Below, piece by piece: positions 53,184-63,684 of a stretch of 64,000 nucleotides of DNA (the first letter of the stretch is position 1; each line of letters begins with the position of its first letter). The notes under the pieces were generated by a model, which did not search any database, was not told the DNA's origin, and was given only the letters and a program-made list of their open reading frames with translations. The DNA is from Phaeosaccion multiseriatum. Its lineage: Eukaryota; Ochrophyta, other classes. A program made the translations under genes and the position numbers. The stretch lies in the NCBI GenBank assembly GCA_965112735.1, contig OZ218964.1:744001-808000 (forward strand), in the 5' to 3' direction.

Positions 53184-54793
53184 ATGCCTCCTTCCGTGCA
53201 AATTGAGCAGCAAGAGAAGGAGGAGGAGCAGCAGACCCAGGGGATTGCTGGAGTCATATGGGATCTCGACGGCACCTTGCTCGATACGGAGCAGCTCTCG
53301 TCACAGGCAAGCCCAGCTCTTAGTCCTCTGTGCGATTGTCGTAGCATTTCTTTCTCCCTCTCCCTCTGGGGACTGACCAATCATGTGCGCAATCCGACCG
53401 TCTCGTCGTGAAGCAGGGGATCCAAGAGGTTGTTGGGCCGTTAGGGGCAACTTTTGATTGGGAGACAAAGAAGAAGATACTCGGCACACGTGCAGAGACG
53501 TGGACGAGAATAGTGATCCAAGACCTTGGGCTAGAGGGGAAGATCACGCCTTTGGAGATGGAGAAGCAGTGGGAGGAGCATCTGCACAAGCTCACGCCTG
53601 GTGTGGTCAAGTGCAAGGGGGCGGAGCGGCTGACGAAGGAGCTTCACGCCAGGGGGGTACCTCAGGTCAGTCAGTCTACATAGAGGCTTGACTTCCCCAC
53701 GGAGCTCCTCGCCCCCTCTTTCCCCTTTCCCATTCTTCACCACCCGGTGAAGAATAGTAGCTCACTTCTCACTTGAATTCGTTCCATCTCCCTCTTCCTC
53801 CACTCTGTACCTCCCCGGCCACTCACTTGGAGATAACTTGGCCCTGGAGATTGGCGGACTTGACCCTCCTGTCACAGAGTCACTGACCGCACGCCTCACT
53901 CCTCCCTTCTCCCGCTCAGGGCATTGCCACATCTTGTAGCCAAGGCTCCATGACCATCAAACGAGGCCCTCACGAGGTAGGGAGGGGACCCGCGCTCTCA
54001 AGTGGTTGACCTTCGCGTAGGCCTGCTTGTCCCGCCCGAGCCGTCTGCTTACTGGAGGCTTGCGGTGCTTGACTCGTCGGCCTATCGCCTGTCCTTACGC
54101 ACAGCACACCCTCCCTCCCTCCCTCCCTCCTCATCTCTCTCTCTCCCTCTCTCATTGGTAACCCCACGGCCCTCACCCCCCGCGTGGCGTGTTGGGGCAG
54201 GACATGTTCGGCCTTATGCGGTGCATTGTAACCGGAGACGACCCCGCGGTGCTCAAAGGAAAGCCGTCGCCAGACATCTATATCCTGGCCGCGCAAAGGA
54301 TGGGGTTGGAGCCCAAGCAGGTGAGCAGGGGCCAGGGGGGGGGGCTGAGGTGGAGACAGGCAAGCAGCAAGTAAGATTGGCATATTCTCGCTTTCTTGCG
54401 CATTGTCGTCATCAGCCACACAAGTCACGAATTCGTGACACGACTGCTCGTGGTGCCTCCCCCTCCTTGCTCTGAAAAGCAATGCGAGGACATGACATCA
54501 GCACGCGATGGAACACATTCACAGGCATACATACATGCCCGCTCATGAGACACTACCCCACCCCCATGCAGTGTTTGGTTTTCGAAGACGCCTTGTCGGG
54601 GGTGCAAGCCGCAGCTGCGGCGGGGATGAGAGTTGTGGCCGTCCCCGACCAAAGGCTCGACTCGGAGACCTTCATGGCGGCAGGGGCAAGCCTTGTCCTT
54701 GGCAGCCTCGACGACTTTGATGCCAGTGCAGTGGCCTTCTCCCCTCTGTCACAGTGCCTGGTGAATGGGAATGGAACAGCGACTGGCAACGAC

Positions 54794-54802
<9 letters not shown>
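53184..54802 (+). CDS. HAD-superfamily phosphatase (subfamily IA, pseudouridine-5'-phosphatase/GS1-like)
   Basis: Five exons in phase: 53184-53306, 53417-53665, 53920-53976, 54201-54320, 54572-54802 (259 aa). All four HAD motifs are visible: VIWDLDGTLLDTE (nucleophile Asp), GIATSCSQGSM (motif II Ser/Thr), GKPSPDIYILAAQRMG (Lys), and VFEDALSGVQAAAAAGM (acidic pair). The helical cap between motifs I and II is the small alpha cap of subfamily IA. Closest look-alikes are eukaryotic HDHD1/GS1 and plant riboflavin-kinase-linked phosphatases acting on phosphosugars or pseudouridine phosphate; the substrate cannot be told. Intron 1 uses a GC donor (CACAG then GCAAGC). The stop codon lies in a GAT/ATG microsatellite. 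No clear leader peptide. Confidence 0.9.

Positions 54803-54836
<34 letters not shown>
54799..54836. repeat. (ATG)n microsatellite overlapping the HAD stop codon
   Basis: About 12 units beginning inside the last codons, so the frame reads TGA repeatedly. Confidence 0.95.
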
Positions 54837-54837
<1 letters not shown>

Positions 54838-55563
54838 GTCATGATGATGGTGGTGGTGGCGCTGACGGAGGTGGTGATCTCTGCGTGTTGTCCACTCCGA
54901 GAAGATCTGAGGCGAGAGACGCTCGGGACAGCGACTTGAGTGAGAAGGGCGGGTGCGGCGTGCGGCGTGCTACCCTTGAATTGAGGCCCACGCGACTTGG
55001 GGGCGCTCTCCCAGCGGCCGGCCCCTCTCCTTTCTTCGAGAGTCTTGCTTCTACTGTGCGACTAGACTCTCTTTCTCCGAGGCGTCGCTGCTCCTGCCGC
55101 ATGCTGCATGGGTCAGGCCGTGCCCCCGGTGGTGGCGGAGAGGCGAGGGTGTGTGCAGGCAGACAGGCGGCTTTGGCCTGACACGGCCACCACTCGCCGC
55201 TCTGCTACTGCTTCTGCTGCTGCTACTGCTATTGCTGGTGCTCTCGTAGTTGTTGCCTGTGCCGTGAGCACTGCTCGCCGCGGGCTGGCGAGGCCGTGTC
55301 ATAGGCCGCTGTGGAGAAGGGGGGGGGGGGGAATGCGTAGGGGCTCCCTGCTTCAGAGTCTTCGTTCGAGGCTCTACCCACCCCAGATGGCGGGAGCGTG
55401 TGGTAATGCGGAGTTGGGCTTGTGGAGAGGGCGGAGAGAAAGAACGACGCAGCCCTTTCAACCCTTCTCATCCAAGGACCACTCTTCTGACAACACTTCT
55501 TGTGAACATATTGTTTGTTTTAAAATTTAAAGAAGGTTCACAGCGATAAGCATCCGTGTAGAT
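54837..55563. other. Intergenic region, no supported gene
   Basis: GC-rich with a short run of G at 55320-55330 and an AT-rich end (55505-55560). ORFs on both strands are compositionally biased. Confidence 0.45.
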
Positions 55564-55709
55564 ATGCTTTTTTTATTCTGCGTCGTGTGTGCTAAAGCAG
55601 GACCCCACCAAGAAGCCAAGAAGAAGAAAAAAAAGTCAATAAAAAAAGTATGTCAATTAACGGCCCGGGGGCTCCCTTACCCAGGGCCGGCCTTCCCTCC
55701 CCTCTTTCC

Positions 55710-55745
<36 letters not shown>

Positions 55746-57518
55746 CAACCCTATGCCGCTAGTCATTGCGTATTGACGGTATTGGGGCGAACATGACGGA
55801 GTTCAAGAGGGCGGTGTTGGAGATGGAGAGAATGTCTGCTCTGCTGGATGAGCTGCAGGGGCTGGGGGACGAGGAGGGGCGCGGAGAAGACTCCATGCCT
55901 GCGCCGGACAAGCTGGAGCGCCTTGGAGAGGTCAAGCAAAGCCTCTCGGAGGGCGGCGAGATGAGCGCCAAGATCGCCAAGTTTGAGAAGAGGCTGACCG
56001 AGAAGGACCCCGTGTCGGGCGCTCTACGGTGAGGCAGGAGGCAGACAGGGCAGAGCTCGCCGTCTGTTTTGTCGGAAGGAGGATTGGGGATGAGATGTGA
56101 GAGGAAGGGGAAGGAGGGCGAAAGAAGTGTTGGGGTGTAGGGGCCGGGGCGTGAGATATGTGGAGCATTTATGTCTCAGGACACGCTAGGATGGCCATCT
56201 GAGACGCGTCCTTGTCGCTCAACACCTCTGCACTCCCCCCCCCCCCCCTCCACCCAAAGGTACGGAGAAGGCATGCGGAGCAAGGTCTCCGACCTCGTGA
56301 TGTTGCACCAGATCATGTTGCAGCGCCTTCCTCAGTTGGAGGAGCTCGTGCAGGAGGAACTGCAGGGCCACCGGCAGCGGGAAGCCAAGCAGACGGAGGA
56401 GGAGAGGAAGCTCAAGAGGTGCGTGGGGGGAGGAAGGACGGAGAGGCTGGTGCTGCAGTTGCATGAGAGAGTGGGTAGAAAAATGGACGCTGCGGGACTG
56501 CCAATTCATCATAGAAGAAGAGAAGAGGGAAGACGTACTGGCGGAATCTTGTCGAGAGGGCGGGGAGGCATGGTGGGACCCACAGCGACCACCCGCTCCG
56601 CCTCCTTTCTGTCGCTGCTTATGTTTGTGCCACCTCAGACAGCAGCAGCGGGAGGAGGAGGCGAAAGCGCGAGCTCAGCTGGAGAAGGAGGCCCAGGAGA
56701 GGCGCGAGCAGGCTCGACAGGAGGGCCTCATGTCCGCCAAGAGAGAGCGGCTGGCCAAGCTGGCCTCTGAGAGCAGGGAGGAGAAGGAGAAGAAGAGGCT
56801 GGAGGAGGAGCGGCAGCAGGTCGTGGACAGGCAGCAGCGCGAGAGAGAGGCTGGGGAGATGCGCTCCAGCGCCCCGGTCGGAGTGGCGGGGGTGGAGTAC
56901 GCCCTGCGGCGGCTTGAGGAGGACATGCAGCAGCAAGGTGGCGATGCGCTGAAACGAGAGGTCATAGCTCGGTGCATGCGGGTGCTGGATAATATCATGA
57001 AGCACCCTGAGGAGCCCTTGTACAAGAAAATACGGCTCGAGAACGAGGTGAGAGTGGTGGGGGAGTGGGAGGTGGGAGGGGAGAGACGAGAGTGGAGTAG
57101 GAGGAGGGCTGGGTGGGGAGGCGGGCTCCTCTTCTTTCGAAGATTTATATCATGATGACACTCAGCCCCAGCTTTCCTTCTTTACAAATGAAGACACCTT
57201 TCTGTTGGCTGTCATCATTGTGAAAGCTCTACCCCTCATGGGGGAAGTCCCGCTTACCCGGTGACTCACTACGTATTTTCAACCCCTCTCCTCCATCCTG
57301 ACATGACGTGACAGTCCTTCCAAGAGGCGATTGGGCAGTACGAAGCCGCAGTGTCTGTTCTCATGGCCGCGGGGTTCGAGATGGCAGTGGAGGAGGGCTG
57401 CAACGTGCTCGTGATGAGGGAGCCCGACCTTGCGGAGCAGATGGACGAGTGGACGGAGTGGTACGACACGCTCAAGGCGGTGGTGGCGGTTATGAAGGTG
57501 CAAGCGAATGGGGGCTGA
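55564..57518 (+). CDS. PUB-domain protein with long coiled coil (p97/VCP-binding type)
   Basis: Exons 55763-56028, 56260-56418, 56639-57047 and 57315-57518 are secure; a first exon 55564-55647 (MLFLFCVVCAKAGPHQEAKK and a Lys run) fits in phase but is tentative, giving 373 aa. Without it, ATG 55793 would be the start. Residues ~30-230 are heptad-rich coiled coil (RQREAKQTEEERKLKR, ERREQARQEGLMSAKRE). The C-terminal ~110 residues are a PUB/PUG domain (REVIARCMRVLDNIMKHPEE, YKKIRLENESFQEAIGQYEA, AGFEMAVEEGCNVLVM), which in other proteins binds the C-terminus of the AAA ATPase p97/Cdc48. Members combine PUB with UBX or glycanase domains; here only coiled coil is present. A role as a p97 adaptor is inference. 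Confidence 0.87.
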
Positions 57519-58347
57519 AGGGTGCGGAGAGAGAGAGAGAGAGAGAGAGACAAGAGAGACAGAGAGAGCGCGCACGGGAGAGAGCAAGGGACGGGACCAG
57601 CTCCCGCGCACACGTTCCGGGGGCTACAGGCACGTATTCGGCACAGTCGCACAGGGAAGGTTGGAACTCCTCGACGCGAATTCAAACTCAGCCTCTGCTG
57701 CCACCTTTCCAGCAACGTACTCGAATTCAGCATCATTCCTGTGCTTCCTCCAAGACGCACGGCCGGCAGCATTTGGCATTTGGGCCCAAGCCGGCCAGAG
57801 AAACAGCTCCAGTCTGCCTGATGACCAGGTGCGCTGGGGGCCGTCTAAGGCAGGCAGCGGCCGGAGGGAGGCACTGCAGGCCTCCACTACTTGGACTTCA
57901 CCCGCGGGCAGCGCGAAGCAGGCAAGAAGCACCAGAGATCACCCCCGTGCCAGGCTGGAGAGGAGGGGCAGGGCTGCTCCAGTGTCGTGTCCCAGCCAGA
58001 GAGCCCCGAGGCTGCTTCTAGGGTTGGCGTTTCATCTGAACCCGCTCTCTGGGTGCTTCAGTCACGACCTCCTCGGGCTGGCGGAACGCGGCAAGATGGG
58101 CATGTCTAACAGCATTATTCGAGCCCGTGGCCGTCCCCTTACCCCTGGAATGCAATTCGTCAAAGGCACGCTGTGACATGAAAAGCACATGAAAAGCCCG
58201 TGAGCGGTCCCACAGACCCCAGCATTTCAAAAGAAAAGTCAACAAACCTTTCGTTTGATCCATTTTTACGCCCACCGCGGCCCAGCACATGGCGCCACAG
58301 CCCATGCTTACTTGCCAAATCTTGAGATTCTTCCTTACTACACTTGA
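57519..58347. other. Intergenic region, no supported gene
   Basis: Starts with a GA repeat after the PUB-gene stop. Long open frames on the plus strand (to 58176) and minus strand (58018-58461) overlap each other and show no family features. Confidence 0.4.
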
Positions 58348-59109
58348 ATGCAAGGGCATGGTAAGCCTATTCAGGCGCCCATGTTGCTTACTCAGGGGAA
58401 GGCGCCAGTCGTGGAGGGACAGATCGTCCCGGCGGGTACGCCACCAATGGCGGTAGAACATTCTGCGCCAAGGCTGTGCTTTGCCAAGAAGGAATCTGCA
58501 GATAGTCTGAGCGTGAAGAGGCGAAGGGAGGTCCTTGCTCAGGGCAGCGTGGAGGACACCTTCAAGGCGCGTCGATGTAGCGGGATCTTCGTTGGCTCAA
58601 AGAGGCGGCAAGCTGCACCCACGGGAAGAGGCCATGGATGGGATGGAAGTGCATCACCTTTGGGGTTGTGGCACCAGCAAGAGCAGCAGAAGGAGGAGGG
58701 GCTGCAAGACCAACAACAGCAACGACAGCAATGCCAACTACAAAAACAAGAAAAACACCGAGGGAGAGCAGTGCAACTCCAGCAGCAGTTGTCTCTTCCG
58801 CCACCGCTCGTGGTCGCACGACGAACGTGTATCTCTCTCGACACGGACTTGTTCCTGCTCCCCTCGACGGCCAGCCCCTTGATGGATGGAGAGCTGGAGG
58901 CATGGGGGAAGCACTTTGCTGGTACGGCCTGGCCCTGCGGGACAATGGCGCCTTCAGCACCCAGATGTACAAGAAGCCAAAGCAGCATCTCCGACAAGTC
59001 CTTCTTTGGGAGAGATGACGAGGATGATGTCGCCATGGTGGAATCGGACGAGTGCGACGACGCGCTGACAGCCTTGAGGAAGAGGGGAAGGGCGTCTTAC
59101 TGCTGGTGA
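58348..59109 (+). CDS. Hypothetical Gln-rich basic protein
   Basis: A single 253-codon ORF with an ATG start. The first ~90 residues look ordered and basic (APRLCFAKKESADSLSVKRR, SVEDTFKARRCSGIFVGSKR); the middle is Gln/Lys-rich, and the C-terminal part is Ser-rich and acidic (FFGRDDEDDVAMVESDECDD). Regulatory or nuclear roles are possible from composition alone. No family was recognised. Neighbours are the PUB-domain gene and the phosphoglycerate mutase, both on the same strand. The ORF is clean but unsupported by any recognisable domain. Confidence 0.45.
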   Translation: MQGHGKPIQAPMLLTQGKAPVVEGQIVPAGTPPMAVEHSAPRLCFAKKESADSLSVKRRREVLAQGSVEDTFKARRCSGIFVGSKRRQAAPTGRGHGWDGSASPLGLWHQQEQQKEEGLQDQQQQRQQCQLQKQEKHRGRAVQLQQQLSLPPPLVVARRTCISLDTDLFLLPSTASPLMDGELEAWGKHFAGTAWPCGTMAPSAPRCTRSQSSISDKSFFGRDDEDDVAMVESDECDDALTALRKRGRASYCW

Positions 59110-59889
59110 GCCGGGTCCCGGCCGAATGTGCAACCTCTCGTTATTTATGCCCCCATTGGCCATCGAACGAGGAGCCCTGGCCGGCTAGCGCACCGAACTT
59201 CTTGCTTCGCCCCTTAGCTACGAGCGACGACAAGTTGTGTGTGGCATTAGATCTTACAGCAACTTGGAACGACGCTCTCGCGTGGTGGCGCCCACGACCA
59301 CTGGAGGGAAGGAAGGCGAGCAAGTGCGAGCGAGAGGACTTTATAGCGAGGCGTCTTGGACACGACCTCATCGCTCGCTTGGCGGGTGCCACAACAACAA
59401 AGGAAGGGAGGGGAGAGGGGTGCACAAGACGAAAAAAACCGCAGTTCATGAGCGACACGTTCGTCGCTCAGGTACTTGGCGGATGTATGCTTTGTACACA
59501 GAGAGGTAGAGAGAGACAGACAGACACACATACACACATTGAGAGAGACAGAGACAGAGAGAGGCAGAGAGAGATATAGAGAGGAAGAGAGAGGAGGGAG
59601 AGAGGGATTATATATTATATTGATTACAACTTCTGGCCTGGGTCGCCTCAGAACCCTGTCAGGGGCCGAAACCTAAGAGTTACGAACGTACGTGTGTGTG
59701 TGTGTGAGGGAGAGAGAGAGAGGAGGGGGGGGGACAAGGGGAGGAAACAGAGGCTATAGGATAGTAAGAGGAGAGGAAGGAGAAGGGAGAGGAAGGAAAA
59801 AGAAAATAGATATTAATTGTCAGTTTCAGCTTTCCCGCCCGCGTGAGTCACGCCGAAAGACAACACATAGAAGAGAAAAGGGGTGGGTA
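59110..59889. other. Intergenic region with GA repeats and a dispersed-repeat fragment
   Basis: GAGAGACAGA repeats (59510-59610), an AT-rich TTATATATTATATTG stretch, then GGTCGCCTCAGAACCCTGTC with AGGGGCCGAA (59640-59670), which is shared inverted with 52618-52650. No gene was seen. Confidence 0.6.
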
Positions 59890-62627
59890 ATGATGCAAGG
59901 CTGCCTCCTGCTCGTGCTGCTCAGCAGCACCGTTTGGTGCGCCCATGGAGCGGCCGCGTCGTCGTCATCAGCTGCCCAACATCGCGGAAGCAGCGAGAGG
60001 AGGACCCCAGCGTTCAGTGGTAGCGCGTTTCGCAGTGGATGCCAAAACTGCGGAGGGGGCTCGCAGCGAAGGGCATCTCGAAAGAGGAGGATGCGAGTTA
60101 GTGCAAGTCAGGGAGAGGAGAGAGAGGTGCAGCACCAGATTTTGTTTGTACGCCACGGGCAGTCGACGTGGAACAAGAGCAATCGATTCATCGGGTGGAC
60201 CGACCCAGGTAGGTGGGGTGAGATGGGACAGAGAAAAGAGGTACCGTAGGAGCACAGAGGGAAGGCAATATGAGGGGGGGGACTAGCCATCAGCGCGGTT
60301 TGGCACTCCTTGGCCTCCATCCGGCATGGACGTGCACACAGGCCTTTTGCCCGCCTTTGTCCAGATGCATGTGGCCTGCCACCACTTCATCATCCCCTCT
60401 GCGTCTCCCCTCCCTTCCTTCTACCCTCCTTTCCTCCTCAGAGTTGACGCAAGAGGGCGAGCTGGAGGCGCGAGTAGCGGGGCAGGTACTAGCGGCTGAG
60501 GGCTACGAGCTTGACACAGTGTACAGCAGCCTGCTCAAGAGGGCCATCAAGACCGCTTGGGTGGTGCTCGACGAGCTCGGCCAGCAGCACGTGCCTGTCG
60601 TGACTGATTGGTTAGTACGACTGATAGTGACTGGCGCTGACTGACTGACTGACTGACTGACTGATTGATTGATAAATGGCTGACGAACACTGACTGACTG
60701 GGACTGACTTTTCTATGCGAAGTGCTATAGGATTAGGCCATGCAGTGTCGTAAAGGAGGCAGTGAGTGCGTGTGCCACATGGGCCGAGACTTTTTTTGAC
60801 GGGACCTCTTTCACTTGGGGGATGCTCTACCCCTCGTATGTGTCGTTTGTGTGTTGTGCTCCACTTTCATATTGCGCAGGAGAATGAACGAGAGGTGCTA
60901 TGGAGCTCTCGTCGGGAGAAACAAGAAGGAGTGCGTGAGAGAGTTCGGGGAGGAACAGGTCAAGACTTGGCGGAGATCGTTCGACGTGCGGCCCCCTCAG
61001 ATTGAGAGGGAGAGCAAGTACTGGCCTGGTAACAATCCAAAGTACAAGTTTCTCCTCGATCAGGGGCTCATCCCGAGGGCAGAGAGCTTGAAAGATGCCA
61101 TGGTGAGTGAGAGGGAGGGAAGGGGAGAGGGGGTGGGAGAAAGAGAGAAAGAGAGAGAGAGCGAGAGGGAGGGAGGGAGGGAGGGAGGGAGGGAGGGATA
61201 GAGAGCGAGAGGGGGTGGAAGAAAGAGAGAGGACTGAATGAAAGCGGCGAACTTGGGGAGGAAGAACAGAACGTGCTCCGGTCCTTCTAACGCATCTGAT
61301 CTGACCCTGCTGCGTACAAGCGACCCTTCTCTTCGCCACACTCACGCTCCCCGCGCCCTCAGTTGTCTTCTCCTCACCACGCTCACCCTGCCAGCACCGA
61401 CTGTTCTCCCGTTGTCGCTTCTCATAGGTGCGCTCCTCAGGGTTCTGGGAGGAGGTGGTCGTCCCCAGTCTCCGCGAGGGGAAGCGTGTGTGCATATTCG
61501 GGCACGAAAACATTCTCCGCTCTCTGCTCAAGGTGAGTCAAGGCAGTGATTGCACGATGACTTTTTGACTGACTGACCGACTGACCGACTGACGGACGGA
61601 TTGGCTGACTGACTGATTGACTGGATGACCGACTGACTGACTGACTGACTGACTGACTGGCTGGCTGACTGGCTAACCGACTGACTGACTGACTGAGCGA
61701 GTGAGTGAGTGCCTGTCTGCCTGCCTGCCTGCCTGTCTGCCTGACTGACTGATTATCTGACTTGATCATCTGACTGACTCACTGATTGACTTACCGACAG
61801 ACGGACTGACCGACTGACCGACCCGCTGACTGGCCGGTCGGCCGACTGACTGACCGACTGGCGGACTGACTGACTGACTGACTGACTGACTGACTGACTG
61901 ACTGACTGACCGATCTACCGACCACCCCTCTTAGTACATTGACGGAGTGTCTGAGGAGGACATCTTGGAGGTGGAGCTGCCTCGCGCGGTTCCCCTCCTG
62001 TACCACCTTGATAAGGAGCTGCAGCCCATGCCGCTGGAGGGGTCGGCTCCCTTCCTCAGTGGCAAGTACCTTGGAGATCCTGAAGAGGTGCGAAGAGGAG
62101 AAGGTGCACATGCAAACATATATGCGTGCGTGTAGAGTGGAGCAAAAGGGACAACGAAGCCAAACAGGCCAACTGGGATGAGGGGGGGGGGGAGGGGAGG
62201 GAAGCGTTGTACGCATGGTCTACTCACATCGGTCGCCCCTGTCGAGCAGCCCGACTATTGTCTGGCGTTGTGTGTTGTTGTGGGATGTCTTATCTCCACC
62301 TCAAAGGAGGCGGATGATCTGGCCCGACCTCACGCAGATTCGGAAACTTCAAACTTCCCTCCGCCACGTCTTCACACACACACACACTCTCTCTCTCTCT
62401 CTCTCTTCTCTCACCCCTTCTCTCCCGTCCCGCTCCTCCCCTCCCAGATCTCCGCAATCATGAAGCGAGACCTTGCCAACGTGTATGATTTAAAGGTCAC
62501 AGAGAACCTCGAGCTGGTGGCTGGCGAGCGCCACTTCGCAGCCAAGCTGGAGCAGCTTGCGCCCTGCGAGATCGATGAGGAGGACCTACGTGTGTGCAAG
62601 TCCATGGACGTGGAGTTGGAGGTGTAA
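59890..62627 (+). CDS. PGAM: Phosphoglycerate mutase, cofactor-dependent type, with N-terminal leader
   Basis: Interconverts 3- and 2-phosphoglycerate using a phosphohistidine. Six exons in phase: 59890-60208, 60442-60610, 60880-61102, 61428-61532, 61935-62087, 62448-62627 (382 aa). RHGQSTWN carries the catalytic histidine; YSSLLKRAIKTA, WRMNERCYGALVG, WRRSFDVRPP and GHENILRSLLKYIDGVSEEDI (second histidine) follow in family order. Two changes stand out: the usual ERHYG reads ERCYG, and the HGN loop after the second histidine reads HEN. The first ~95 residues are a leader beginning with a hydrophobic signal (GCLLLVLLSSTVWCAHG) and a Ser/Arg-rich stretch, suggesting plastid or secretory-route targeting. 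The C-terminal extension (~60 residues: RDLANVYDLKVTENLELVAG) goes beyond bacterial GpmA. Confidence 0.93.
61565..61915. repeat. GACT tetranucleotide array in PGAM intron 4
   Basis: Imperfect GACTGACTGACC-type repeats over ~350 bp, filling most of the intron. Confidence 0.9.
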
Positions 62628-62665
62628 CAGTAGGTGATACAGCAGTTGGTGATACAGCAGCAGCG
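62626..62665 (+). repeat. Two tandem copies of the dispersed word at the PGAM stop
   Basis: AACAGTAGGTGATACAGCAG followed directly by GCAGTTGGTGATACAGCAGC; the first copy overlaps the stop codon TAA. Confidence 0.8.
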
Positions 62666-63684
62666 ACATGTGAGAGGAGCCGCCTGGGGTAGCTTGCTGC
62701 TGCTGCAGCAGCAGCAGCAGCAGCAGCGACGTGGATGAGGGGGGGGGGGAGCAGGGGGAAAGCAGCAGGTCTGGGAAGCTCTTGGTCTGTCGAGAGGGGG
62801 GGCGGGGAGGAGGGCGTCTCCATCAGCATCAGCATGGTCAGTTTCATGACCAGCCTTTGACAAGGCCTTTCTTACTTACTTGGGACGGACGCGTTGGAGG
62901 GCATCCCTCCCCTCGGCAGTCAGGCTGGCGCTCCTCCTATTGGATTGCGTGTTGTTAGCCCAGCAGGCCGGCATCAGCCAGTCAGGTAGTCAGTCCGGCA
63001 TCAGCCAGACCGTCAGTCGGCGCCAGACGGTCAGTCGGGTCCTCCTTCTTCGTTGGGTGCGTGCTTGAAGGGGCGCGAGGGAAAGTAGGAGAGGGAAGGG
63101 GGGGAAGGCCGCTCCGCACCTCTGCAGACCCACGCCCTTGAGGCGTGTGTGTACGTCGCTGCTGAGGCGCACTGAAGAAAAGGGCGAAGAGGCGGGGGAG
63201 GGGGGGGTGAGGCGGACCACCAATTACAACAGCAACGAACTAGGCGAGAGGGTGTTGGTTTTTGACAACATGCCCACGTCGATCGCAAATTTGACTTGTG
63301 TATATTCTCCTTGTGGGGTTCGGTGTGTACGATTTAGGTACAGTTCTAACAGCAATTTTAACTTTAAAATTAGAAATGAGACGCGAGACAGACTCATTAC
63401 TACGTGTCCTTGCCGTCCTCTCCACCCCTTCCCTCCCCTCCGCCCTCCCCTGAACCAAGAAGAAGAGAAAAAGCCCCACCCTCTCCTTAACTCCTTATAC
63501 TATCTACAAAGGTCCTCCGTTCGTTCGTTCCTTCCCACTGACCCTTCCACGCCGATAACGGCCCGTGCCGAGCAGAAGTAGGCAGCGGCGGCTGCTGGCA
63601 ATCTCGGCCGACCTACCTCCCGAGGAAGGGGGAAGGAAGGAAGGAAGGAAGGAACGCAGAGCTTTCAGCCCCCCCCCCTCTCTC
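62628..63684. other. Intergenic region, no gene seen
   Basis: CAG and GT-free repeats near 62700, CAGTCAG repeats (62975-63040), an AT-rich stretch (63330-63380) and GGAA repeats (63630-63655). Confidence 0.5.

Noticed and set aside
57508-58461. Overlapping plus and minus ORFs after the PUB-domain gene
   Set aside because: Mutually antisense and compositionally biased; neither shows a motif or convincing splice sites.
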